DNA of 64,000 nucleotides from Salvia splendens (Eukaryota > Streptophyta > Magnoliopsida > Lamiales > Lamiaceae): the NCBI RefSeq assembly GCF_004379255.2, contig NC_056040.1:744001-808000 (forward strand). Reading direction: 5' to 3'. Made by a program: the position numbers and the translations under genes. Shown piece after piece: positions 43,100 to 52,320 of the stretch; position 1 is the first letter of the stretch; every line of letters starts with the position of its first letter. The notes beneath the pieces were generated by a model. That model ran no database searches, was not told the DNA's origin, and saw only the letters and a program-made list of their open reading frames with translations.

Positions 43100-43930
43100 A
43101 ACCCAATGAAGATTGGAGAAATTAAACATAAATAAACTGAAATGAAAATACAAATCAGAAACTATAAACTGTAGATGTAATTTGTAAGCCGAGTCGAGGA
43201 GTGCTCTTTCCGCAAGACGAGATATGCCACAGTAGTGCTCTCGGATTGGCGTGTCGTCCCCAAAGATAAAACGACTTCGTCTTGTTCGTTGCAGCACCGC
43301 AGACGGAACAAGCTCTGGCGAACTGGATGATGGCGAGGGCAGAGCTTCGACGGAAGACTATGCAGAGAGAGAGAGCAATGCAAAATTATATGCAATATAT
43401 TGTGTAGAGAATGAAATGAATGCATGCCTTTTTTATAGGCCAAGTCCACTCATTTGAATTGATGGAGTCAACACTCATTATGCGCGTCATGATGGCTTGA
43501 TTGTAACTGCCGGGGGTTACAAGTCGTTACGGACGTTACAAACGTCAACCATGGAGCATGAACCTGGACGGATGTATCTAGACACCTCTCACGTAGTTGT
43601 TCATTCCAGAAATGTATCTGGACGACTCGATCAATGTGCACGCATTCTACGAAGCTCTGTCTGTGTGCTAATTTGCCACATTGTTTTGTCTACGTGTCCA
43701 AAATAGATAAATAAATAAATAAATTAATTAATTTTATATCTTCATATATCGTGACATATTTTAATATATTATTTCCCACTCACCGGGAATCGGTTTATAG
43801 AAAGTGAATATACCACAATCATCTACTCGGAGCGTAGATCGATTAAAAATTATTTAATTATTTTTAAAATTAAATAATCCATCACTTGTACGACCCGGTC
43901 AATTGTGTTGACCGGACTACGATTCCAACA
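43100..43930 (-). repeat. Probable Copia 5' LTR
   Basis: It begins TGTTGGAATCGTAGTCCGG on the minus strand and contains a TATA-like box about 500 bp in. The inner boundary is not certain because no tRNA-Met primer site was found. There is no second LTR in the window for comparison. Confidence 0.55.
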
Positions 43931-44148
43931 ATATTGACATGGTGTTATGATAAATGGATTATGCAAAAATGGAAAGCATGATGTAGCAAGAGATATTTTC
44001 GATCAATTCCTTCCAAAGGCTTGCAGCCTAATGTTCAGATATACACGATGATCATTGATTCACTTATTCAAGTAATGTCCGTGGAGGTGGCAAAACCTTT
44101 GCTCGTGGAGATGGAGAAATGCGGTTGCCCACCCGATATTGTGACATA
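43931..44148 (+). pseudogene. PPR protein gene remnant, 5' segment
   Basis: This encodes pentatricopeptide repeats of the P class (RNA-binding, normally for organelle RNAs): VMINGLCKNGKHDVARDIFD, then after a one-base frameshift near 44010, KGLQPNVQIYTMIIDSL and GCPPDIVT. The upstream end abuts the Copia LTR at 43930. The downstream end is the Gypsy target site ACATA (44144-44148). A stop lies just before VMING, so the fragment was already non-functional on the left side. Confidence 0.8.
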
Positions 44149-44819
44149 TAGTGATGGAGTACGTACTAAACAAGCCCATCAGCCTAAAGCCCAAGAAAGA
44201 GTACCAGTTCGGCATGACTAAAGAGTATCATTCCGGCATGACTAAAGAGTTCAGTTCGGCACAACCAAAGAGTTCGGCCCCAGCCTACAGCTCGGTAAAA
44301 GCCAACCAATCAAACTCTGCTCTCAGGTCGGCATCAAGCTCTACTCTCAGATCGGCAAAAGCTGCTCGGCAATAATTCAGCAGTTCGGTCTCAGTATTCG
44401 ACCGAACTAGGAGATAGTGGACTCATGCAGGATTTCCACCTCCACTACACCCACGATCTATTTAGTGGTGTCAAGCAGTCATTAACTCATACAGGATAGT
44501 GGACCCATGCAAGATCGCCACGATCTCCACGACATCCACTACCTAGTAAATGGTGCTGCATGCCACGATCTTGGTTCAATGTATAAATAGAACCTAGATC
44601 AGATAGATAGAAAAAAGTTCTGTTAAGCTCTCTAGAGATAAAAGATCAAATAGCAAGTCTGTATTGTAAGCTGTAGAAAACAGATCAAGCAATACAACTC
44701 TGCCCTCTTTTCTTCCCGTGGACGTAGATTTACCTCAGTAAATCGAACCACGTAAATTCTCTGTGTCGTGATCTGTATTTTCCAGCATTTACTAACATCA
44801 GAAATTCGCGGATCCATCA
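44149..44819 (+). repeat. 5' LTR of the Tat element
   Basis: It starts TAGTGATGGAG and ends CCATCA. The TAG is included because it is present after the polypurine tract and because this gives a perfect ACATA target duplication. A TATA box TATAAATA lies at 44582-44589. It is identical to the 3' LTR except at one base. Confidence 0.93.
44582..44589 (+). promoter_or_regulatory. TATA box in the 5' LTR
   Basis: TATAAATA in the middle of the LTR; the same word occurs in the 3' LTR at 51440-51447. It is the likely core promoter for element transcription. Confidence 0.6.
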
Positions 44820-44820
44820 C

Positions 44821-44840
44821 TGGCGCCGTCTGTGGGAAGC
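44821..44840 (+). other. Primer-binding site, tRNA-Asp-like
   Basis: TGGCGCCGTCTGTGGGAAGC, one base after the 5' LTR. The first nine bases fit the 3' end of tRNA-Asp. Confidence 0.65.
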
Positions 44841-44895
44841 AGAGAACCAAATTTGTGATAAAGCGAATTTTTGACCCTTTTTCCACCCCAAAAAA

Positions 44896-46974
44896 ATGCA
44901 TACCAGATCACACACTACCCGTAATACCGTTCGTGAAAACCATGAGGAAGCTAGTCCAGCTCGCAGGTCTGAAAAACGGCCTCGGGAGACATCTACCTCC
45001 GGTTCTCACGAAGAAGGAACAAGCCACTCCAGGAGAGATCGCACCGAGTCTTCCCAGCAGCCCGATTTAAATGAAGCTGTCAAGCTGTTCTTGGCCGAGA
45101 AGCAGGAGGAGTTCTTAACCTTCCTGCAGAAGAGCCAACAGCCGGAGAAGACAACGGCGGATTCTCCCTCCTCATCCAGACATGAAAGTCACTACCGCAG
45201 TAGTGACGTGTCTTCCAGGAGAAAGAATCCTCAACCCCGACATGTTCCTGTTCCTCCTCGGTACCGGAACCACAGGAGAACTCCATCTCCTCCGTACCGA
45301 AGAGATGTCGGGTTCGCCATGTACGGAGCATTAAAGACTCCGTTCTCAGACGATATCACCCGAACTCCTTTGCCGCGGAACTACCGGACACCGTCAATGA
45401 CTTATGACGGGTTGGTGGATCCTCATGACTTCCTGGGACGCTATCAGTATAACATGGCGAACCAGGGTCTCAATGAGGTCCATATGTGCAAGCTGTTCCC
45501 CGAGCTGCTTATCGGGAACGCGAGAAGGTGGTTCGACAGCCTTCCTCAAGGCAGCATTAGATCCTACCGAGATCTAATGGATGCTTTCCACAGGAGGTTC
45601 TTTCAGAAAGCGGAAGCCCGGATTACTTCGGCTCAGCTGCTTTCTATACGTCAAGGTCGCGACGAAAAGATCAGCGACTTCCTGACGAGATTCCATAAGG
45701 AATGCCTACAAGTAGATAATCTCAAAGATCTACTTGTCATTTCGGCATTCCAAAATGGAATCCTGCCCGGAGCTCTCTACAGAAAGCTCGTGGAATGCAG
45801 TCCGCAAACAGCTCAAGAGATGTGGGACATTGCGGACCAGTTTTCCCGTGCGGATGAGGCAGACCGTCGAAAACGGTCTTTAGACAGCTCATCCCGAGAA
45901 GAGAAAAAGAAGCCCGATCAAAGCGGCCAGGTGCTTCCTCGCCGAACTCCTTTTGAAAGAATTCAAAGGGCACCGGTACAAGGCAGATTGGGGCCACGTC
46001 TCAATCCTGAGAAGCCGCCCGCTCAGTTCGTACCATTAAACAAGTCAAGAGCGGAAATTTTCGAACTACATTCCGATATGTTCGAAAAACCAAAGCGGAT
46101 GACGAAATCAGCCGCGCGGCGACCTCAGGATCAATATTGCTCCTTCCATCAAACCCACGGTCACGATACCGAGGAGTGCCGAAATTTGGCTGCAGGTATT
46201 GATGTTCTTGTGAAAACAGGAACGTTAAAAAAATACCAAAGCAAGCAGCCGAAAAAGAACAAAAGGCAGAGAGGTGCGAACTGCAATCCTCAGGATCCGA
46301 AAAGGCATGAGGATCCCGAAGACGACGACGAGCCGCAATATGATGGAGTAATCCAGACTATTGATGCTCTCCCTGCCGGGAAGACTAAGTCGTCCCTAAA
46401 AGCAGAACGCAGAGGTTCCAATCAAGAGGAGCCAACACATAAAAGGCTGAAGAAAGACGAAGTGATTACATTTTCAGATGCCGATCCCGTCCCAGCCATC
46501 TCTCCTCACCAAGACGCTATTGTCATTCAAGCCGGAGTGGCAAACAAACTGATCCACAGAGTATTTGTGGATACAGGAGCGTCAGTCAGCATTCTTTTTA
46601 AAGAATGTTTCGATAAAATGGAAGTGGATCCAGCTCGGCTCGGTCCGGCTCCACTTCCTCTGAAAAGTTTCGCCCAGGAGGACACCCGCCCTGAAGGTAT
46701 TATCAGCCTTCCGATCACGGTGGGAAAAGCGCCTACAAGCTCCAATACGATGATCGAGTTCTTTGTGGTGAAAGCTCGGTCCCCGTACAACATCATCCTG
46801 GGGAGAGACTGGCTCAACACAGTTCGGGCCGTTTGCTCTACTTATCACCTCACCATCAAGATCCCCACTAAAGGTGGGATAGCGGTCATCCGAGGTGATC
46901 AAAAGAGAGCAAAAGAATGTCTGCAGATTGCGCTTAAAAGTGCCGAGCAATCAGTTCGGCACCATCAAGCATAG
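44896..46974 (+). CDS. Gag-protease polyprotein of the Tat element
   Basis: 692 residues. The N-terminus is charged and Ser/Glu-rich. The Retrotrans_gag capsid-like domain lies roughly at residues 190-300 (RRWFDSLPQGSIRSYRDLMD, FFQKAEARITSAQLL). A CSFHQTHGHDTEEC zinc-knuckle-like motif lies near residue 415. An aspartic protease (VFVDTGASVSILF, then NIILGRDWL) begins near residue 555. The frame ends at TAG (46972-46974), which is in frame with the reverse-transcriptase ORF and followed by CAATCA. That context is described under the findings. Confidence 0.92.
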   Translation: MHTRSHTTRNTVRENHEEASPARRSEKRPRETSTSGSHEEGTSHSRRDRTESSQQPDLNEAVKLFLAEKQEEFLTFLQKSQQPEKTTADSPSSSRHESHYRSSDVSSRRKNPQPRHVPVPPRYRNHRRTPSPPYRRDVGFAMYGALKTPFSDDITRTPLPRNYRTPSMTYDGLVDPHDFLGRYQYNMANQGLNEVHMCKLFPELLIGNARRWFDSLPQGSIRSYRDLMDAFHRRFFQKAEARITSAQLLSIRQGRDEKISDFLTRFHKECLQVDNLKDLLVISAFQNGILPGALYRKLVECSPQTAQEMWDIADQFSRADEADRRKRSLDSSSREEKKKPDQSGQVLPRRTPFERIQRAPVQGRLGPRLNPEKPPAQFVPLNKSRAEIFELHSDMFEKPKRMTKSAARRPQDQYCSFHQTHGHDTEECRNLAAGIDVLVKTGTLKKYQSKQPKKNKRQRGANCNPQDPKRHEDPEDDDEPQYDGVIQTIDALPAGKTKSSLKAERRGSNQEEPTHKRLKKDEVITFSDADPVPAISPHQDAIVIQAGVANKLIHRVFVDTGASVSILFKECFDKMEVDPARLGPAPLPLKSFAQEDTRPEGIISLPITVGKAPTSSNTMIEFFVVKARSPYNIILGRDWLNTVRAVCSTYHLTIKIPTKGGIAVIRGDQKRAKECLQIALKSAEQSVRHHQA

Positions 46975-48237
46975 CAATCACAGCAACCGGAGTCAGAGGC
47001 AAGCGAGATAACCGAAGTCACTTCAGAGCCGAACTCAATGACCGTTCAATTATACGAAGATGATCAATCCAGAACGGTCAAGATCGGCTTCGCAGGAACG
47101 CCTCTACTCCGGGAAAAGACCATTCAGCTCCTCAAGGAGTACAAAGATGTCTTTGCATGGTCTCCGTTGGACATGACCGGAGTGCCCCCCGAGGTAATCA
47201 CTCATCGGTTAAATATTGATCCTGCAATCCGGTCAGTAAAACAGAAGCAAAGACTCTTTGCGGCAGAAAGAAGCCAAGTCATCCATGACGAAGTCCGCCA
47301 ATTACTAAAAGCGGATGTACTATTCGAGGTGAAATATCCTTCTTGGGTGGCCAATCCTGTGATGATCAAGAAAAAAGAAGGAGGATGGCGGATGTGCATA
47401 GATTTTACCGATCTAAACAAGCACTGTCCTAAAGATTGCTATCCCCTTCCGAATATAGATAAAAAAGTAGAAGCTTTGATCGGCTTCGAAATTTTCTGTT
47501 TTCTTGATTTATACAAAGGATATCACCAAGTGTTGATGGATGAGAGTGACGCTCCGAAAACAGCTTTCATTACCGATTTCGGCATTTTCGCTTATAAGAA
47601 GATGCCATTCGGTTTAAAGAATGCCGGAGCCACTTATCAAAGGATGGTAGACAAGCTTTTTCGGCACCTAATCGGAAAACAGGTTGAAGTGTATGTCGAC
47701 GACATAGTTGTCAAAAGCAAAAGCACTTCGGAGTACGAAGACAACCTCAACTCCACTCTCGACGTGCTCCGAAAAGCCAACCTCAAACTCAACCCCCAAA
47801 AATGTACCTTTTTGGTAGATTCGGGAAAGTTTCTGGGTTGTTGGGTTTCAAAGGACGGACTCAAGGCAAACCCCTCAAAAGTTCAAGTCGTTCAGAACAT
47901 GGCAATGCCGAAGTCCATACATGACGTGCAAAGGCTAACCGGATGTCTAGCCGCACTGAATCGATTCCTTTCCCAAGCAGCCGAAAAGCAACTGCCGTTC
48001 TTCAAGGTGTTGAAAAAGGCACCAAAGTTCGAGTGGGGAGCCGAGCAGAAAAAGGCCTTTGACGAGCTCAAAAGTTATCTAGCCGAGCTTCCTATTCTCT
48101 CTGCTCCAACCGAAGCCGAAGTAATATTCTTATACTTAGCGGCATCGGATCAAACCATCAGCGCGGTGCTTGTACGAGAAGAAGGCCTAAAGCAGCTTCC
48201 CATCTATTTTACAAGCCGAGCATTAAGAGGTCCATAA
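46975..48237 (+). pseudogene. Reverse transcriptase/RNase H segment of the Tat element
   Basis: It continues in frame after the TAG; the first ATG is at 47038. Reverse transcriptase motifs are present: WRMCIDFTDLNKHCPKD, FLDLYKGYHQ, the catalytic YVDDIVVKS and FLGCWVSKDG. The start of RNase H follows (LYLAASDQTISAVLV). The frame is closed by TAA at 48235-48237, where related elements have a Glu codon; the same frame resumes immediately (TRYQPLEKIALALVNAARRL). It is therefore a nonsense mutation rather than a natural end. Confidence 0.9.
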
Positions 48238-49731
48238 ACCAGGTATCAACCTCTGGAAAAGATTGCTCTGGCATTAGTAAATGCAGCAAGGAGACTGCGG
48301 CCATACTTCTATGCTCACAAGGTATGCGTCTTAACTGATCTGCCACTTCGGCAAGTGTTGACCAAACCAGAAGCATCAGGCAGAATCGCCAAGTGGGCTA
48401 TAGAGTTGGGAGAGCACACAATTGAATATCTACCTCGGAAAGCCATCAAGGGACAAGCCTTGGCAGATTTTCTTGCAGAGGCCAAGTTCGATCAAGCAAT
48501 CCCTGTCCTTGCCGAACAGAAAAATTCTGCCAATGCCGAACTAGCACAGCCCTTGGAATCCGAAGTAGAGCCGCCGGACTGCTGGAGCGGATTCGTAGAT
48601 GGAGCTTCAAACAAGATGGGAAGTGGAGCTGGTATTTTACTTGTCGCTCCCGACGGACACGAGGTAACCTACTCACTTCGGTTCCTATTCCCCACTACTA
48701 ATAATGAAGCCGAGTACGAAGCCCTCCTGGCCGGACTCCAGTTAGCGCAAAGTCTGCTCGTCAAATCTCTCAAAGTCCATTGTGATTCACAAGTCATAGT
48801 AAATCACATGTTGGGTACAAGTGAAGCTCGTGACGAGAGAATGAAGAAGTATTTGGACAAAGCGCAAAGCATCAGCCGAAGTTTCTCCTATTTTCGGATA
48901 ATCCGCATTCCCAGAGCGGAAAATAGCCGAGCAGATATCTTAAGTAAGTTGGCCTCAGATCCGAGCTCAAAGGCGGAAGAATTAATGCATCGAAGCATTG
49001 ATGAAGCCGAGGTACATTCAGTATCCAGCTCGCCGAACTGGATGACGCCGATCTTGCAGTATCTGGATCAAGGACAATTGCCCGAGGATAAGAGAGAAGC
49101 TCGGAAGATCACGTGCCGAGCACTTCGGTACGAACTTCATGAAGGAGTCCTCTTTAGAAAGTCTTACCTCCAGCCGTTATTGCGGTGCGTAGGGCCAGAA
49201 GAGACGGACTATATCCTCAGAGAAGTTCATGAAGGATCGTGCGGTAGCCACATCGGAGCCAGAGCTTTAGCTAAAAAAGTTCTGAGATGGGGATATTATT
49301 GGCCAACCATGGTACAAGAGGCAGTGCAGCTCGTCAAGAAGTGTACGAAGTGCCAAATTCATGCAAATGTCCCAAGGATGCCGCAGACCGATCTATACAC
49401 TATGCAAAGCCCTTGGCCTTTCATGCAATGGGGCATAGACATAGTGGGACCACTTCCTCAAGCTCCTCGGCAAATGAAATTCCTTATCGTTGCCGTGGAC
49501 TACTTCACGAAGTGGGTGGAGGCTGAACCATTAGCTACGATAACGAGCTCAAAGGCATTGGACTTCGTCTGGAAGAACATAGTGTGCCGATTTGGCATAC
49601 CCCACATCCTCATCTCGGATAATGGGACTCAGTTCACCGACAAGACGTTCAAGAATTGGTGCCAAGAGCTGAACATTCAACAGCGGTTCACTTCGGTCTC
49701 TCATCCACAAGCAAACGGACAAACGGAGGGT
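48238..49731 (+). pseudogene. RNase H, second RNase H and integrase core of the Tat element
   Basis: An open frame with ATG at 48355. It carries the end of the retroviral RNase H (WAIELGEHTIEYLPRK), an archaeal-type second RNase H (FVDGASNKMGSGAGI, NNEAEYEALLAGL, RADILSKLAS), the integrase zinc finger (HIGARALAKK, CTKCQIH) and the D,D35E core (GIDIVGP, SDNGTQF, GQTE). One extra G in the run 49728-49730 shifts the frame right after the catalytic Glu. The ORF then runs on in the wrong frame to 49854. Confidence 0.9.
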
Positions 49732-50272
49732 AACAAATCGTATCCTGGTGAAAGGGTTAAAAGCTCGGTTAGAACAAGCCAAAGGACAATGGGTAGAAAA
49801 TCTCCCTCAAGTCCTATGGTCCTACCGAACTACACCCACAACCTCCAACGGTGAAACTCCGTACAGTCTTGTGTACGGCACTGAAGCCGTGATTCCGGTG
49901 GAGATCGGCATACCCAGTCCCCGAACTCTAAATTTCTCAGCAGAAATGAATGACGACGGACTGAGAGCCGAGCTAGATCTTGCCGAAGAAAGAAGAGAAT
50001 TGGCATGCATAAAAGCAGCCAAGTACAAGGAGCAAGTAGCCCGGTATTACAACCAAAGGGTGAAGAAGCTGCAATTTCAAGTGGGAGATCTCGTCTTGAG
50101 AAACAACGAAGTAAGCCGAGCAGAAAAGCTGGGCAAGCTCGAACCCACATGGGAAGGTCCGTATCGGGTGTCAGAAGTCCTCGGCAAAGGGTCTTACAAA
50201 TTGGCTCACATGTCAGGAGAACAGGTACCCCGAACATGGCACATTTCCAACCTCAAGAAGTTCCATTTGTAA
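49730..50272 (+). pseudogene. Integrase C-terminus of the Tat element
   Basis: The correct frame resumes one base over (VTNRILVKGLKARLEQAKGQ; first ATG at 49748). It includes LWSYRTTPTTSNGETPYSL and the GPY/F-type motif TWEGPYRVSEVLGKGSYKL. It ends HISNLKKFHL without a chromodomain. Confidence 0.9.
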
Positions 50273-50458
50273 GAGACAGTCCGGTCAGTCAGTCTTGAGT
50301 CCTGTTCGGTCAATGTGCTTTATTTGGTTTGCTTGGTCTTTTTTTTTTGTCTCTGTGCGTTTTGTCTGTGTGTTTTGTCTGTCTCTGTGCGTGTCGTCTC
50401 TTACAAATGTTACTGAGGTATCTTGTTCTTCGAAGGCTGATCCCCTTCTTAGAACATA

Positions 50459-50733
50459 TACAAGCCAACGATTGTGAGTCAAAGCTTCTAAAGAGGATAC
50501 AAGACCACAATTCAGCTTAAACAAGCAGTTCGTCTGAAACGAACTGCAATAAGCCAACGATTGTGAAGTCAAAGCTTCTAAAGATGATACAAGACCACAA
50601 TTCAGCTTAAACAAGCACTTCGTCTGAAACGAACTGCAATAAGCCAACGATTGTGAAGTCCAAGCTTCTAAAGAGGATACAAGACCACAATTCAGCTTAA
50701 GAATCAAGCACTTCGTCTGAAACGAACTGCAAC
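50459..50733 (+). repeat. ~90-bp tandem repeat, three copies, 3' region of the Tat element
   Basis: Unit: AAGCCAACGATTGTGAAGTC...GATACAAGACCACAATTCAGC...AACGAACTGCAA. Copies start near 50462, 50551 and 50641 and are highly similar. Tandem repeats between integrase and 3' LTR are a known habit of Tat elements. Confidence 0.9.
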
Positions 50734-50893
50734 AAAAGTCCGATTCACGCGATAAAACTTGCCTGAATTAGGACAAGGGAAAGTCCGATCCACGCGATAA
50801 AACTCGCCGAATTAGGACAAGGGAAAGTCCGATCCCCAAATTAGGACAACGGAAAGTCCGATCCGAGCGATAAAACTCGCCAAATTAGGACAC
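50734..50893 (+). repeat. ~44-bp tandem repeat, four copies, 3' region of the Tat element
   Basis: Unit: AAAGTCCGATCCACGCGATA/AAACTCGCC/GAATTAGGACAAGGG. The third copy is internally deleted (about 29 bp). It follows directly on the 90-bp array. Confidence 0.88.
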
Positions 50894-51006
50894 AAACCAA
50901 GTCCGGTCAAAGAAGAGTTCACTTCATAAGACCGAGGACAAACATCAACTTACCCCGTACCTTTATCCAGAATGCCGAAGTGATTCACTTCGCTTTTTGG
51001 GGGGGG

Positions 51007-51677
51007 TAGTGATGGAGTACGTACTAAACAAGCCCATCAGCCTAAAGCCCAAGAAAGAGTACCAGTTCGGCATGACTAAAGAGTATCAGTCCGGCATGAC
51101 TAAAGAGTTCAGTTCGGCACAACCAAAGAGTTCGGCCCCAGCCTACAGCTCGGTAAAAGCCAACCAATCAAACTCTGCTCTCAGGTCGGCATCAAGCTCT
51201 ACTCTCAGATCGGCAAAAGCTGCTCGGCAATAATTCAGCAGTTCGGTCTCAGTATTCGACCGAACTAGGAGATAGTGGACTCATGCAGGATTTCCACCTC
51301 CACTACACCCACGATCTATTTAGTGGTGTCAAGCAGTCATTAACTCATACAGGATAGTGGACCCATGCAAGATCGCCACGATCTCCACGACATCCACTAC
51401 CTAGTAAATGGTGCTGCATGCCACGATCTTGGTTCAATGTATAAATAGAACCTAGATCAGATAGATAGAAAAAAGTTCTGTTAAGCTCTCTAGAGATAAA
51501 AGATCAAATAGCAAGTCTGTATTGTAAGCTGTAGAAAACAGATCAAGCAATACAACTCTGCCCTCTTTTCTTCCCGTGGACGTAGATTTACCTCAGTAAA
51601 TCGAACCACGTAAATTCTCTGTGTCGTGATCTGTATTTTCCAGCATTTACTAACATCAGAAATTCGCGGATCCATCA
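51007..51677 (+). repeat. 3' LTR of the Tat element
   Basis: 671 bp, directly preceded by eight G (polypurine tract) and directly followed by the ACATA target duplication. Confidence 0.93.
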
Positions 51678-51884
51678 ACATACAATGTCATTGTTCAAAG
51701 TTTGCTGAAGAAAGATGAACTCAACAACGCAATACCATTCCTTAAAGATATGCACCAAAGAGAATTCTCAGCAGATCATGCGACTTTTGCAATGCCAATT
51801 GATAGAGTGCAAGGACAAAATGAAGATGATTTTCTTATCAAATTTATGAGGAATGTTATGCCCAAGGAAATTTTTAAGAATTAA
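51678..51884 (+). pseudogene. PPR protein gene remnant, 3' segment
   Basis: This continues the reading frame of 43931-44148 directly across the target duplication: ...DIVT, then TYNVIVQSLLKKDELNNAIP and MHQREFSADHATFAM. It ends at TAA (51882-51884). The C-terminal pattern (FSAD, then DDFLIKF, VMPKEI) resembles the tail of Rf-like P-class PPR proteins. The frame is open to the stop. Confidence 0.8.
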
Positions 51885-52007
51885 CTTCAGCATGTTAGAT
51901 GATTATTGACAATATAGGTACTTTATCCAAATATTGTGCAGTTTTATCGCCCGAGAAATTTTTTAAAAATCACCTAGTTACGACTTACAACTTTAATTTA
52001 CGAGTCA

Positions 52008-52225
52008 AGGGGTGTGATCAATTGCTAACTTTCTTAAGTTGATAACTTGCTAACACATCAACGCAATGTATTAAAAATGTCAACACAGTGACATTAAAAT
52101 GTCAACACATGATTTTGTTGAACTTCAATATAATGTGTTATATTATGTGTTGACATTTTTAATACACTGCATTGATGAATTAGCAGAGTTAGCAACTTTA
52201 ATAGTTAGCAATATAACGCACCCCT
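52008..52225. mobile_element. hAT-type MITE (218 bp)
   Basis: Termini AGGGGTGTGATCAATTGCTA and, inverted, AGGGGTGCGTTATATTGCTA. A perfect 8-bp target duplication ACGAGTCA lies at 52000-52007 and 52226-52233. Inner inverted segments carry AATGTATTAAAAATGTCAAC and its complement. It has no coding capacity. Confidence 0.92.
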
Positions 52226-52320
52226 ACGAGTCAATATGTGATCTACTTACAAAATTAAAGCTATTTAAGTGTCTTGACTAATGTATTTGAATCCCCTTCA
52301 TCTTAGTAACAAGTCACAAT

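Larger units (their letters stand above)
41318..43930 (-). mobile_element. Ty1/Copia retrotransposon, truncated
   Basis: Minus orientation. The probable 5' LTR is about 43100-43930 (it starts TGTTGGAATCGTAG at 43930 and has a TATA-like TATAAAAAAGG at about 43435). Then come a repeat-expanded gag region (about 42260-43100), protease (GWYIDTGVTAHVCAD, about 42090-42140), the GAG pre-integrase domain (WHYRLGH at about 41740), and integrase core to about 41318 ([24 protein letters not shown]). There it stops abruptly. Reverse transcriptase, RNase H and the 3' LTR are absent. At least one frameshift lies just after the protease motif. Copia order (integrase before RT) is implied by what remains. 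Confidence 0.8.
44149..51677 (+). mobile_element. Complete Ty3/Gypsy retrotransposon, Tat lineage, very young
   Basis: A 7.5-kb element with a perfect 5-bp target duplication ACATA (44144-44148, 51678-51682), LTRs of 671 bp, a primer site, gag-protease, reverse transcriptase, RNase H, a second (archaeal-type) RNase H, integrase, a 3' non-coding region with tandem repeats, and a G-run polypurine tract (50999-51006). The second RNase H (FVDGASNKMGSGAGI, CDSQVIVNHM) and the lack of a chromodomain place it in the Tat group. The LTRs differ at one position (T at 44231 against G at the equivalent site near 51089). Pol is broken by a TAA (48235-48237) and a one-base insertion (49728-49730). Confidence 0.95.

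Noticed and set aside
42117..43125. Plus-strand ORFs in the minisatellite region
   Set aside because: The element's coding direction is minus (protease, integrase). These ORFs are repeat-driven.
50459..50893. CRISPR-like direct repeats
   Set aside because: The repeats are contiguous tandem units without unique spacers, inside a plant retrotransposon.
44149..51677. Integrated plant pararetrovirus (caulimovirid)
   Set aside because: LTRs, target duplication, an integrase with D,D35E, a second RNase H and absence of a movement protein identify a Ty3/Gypsy Tat element.
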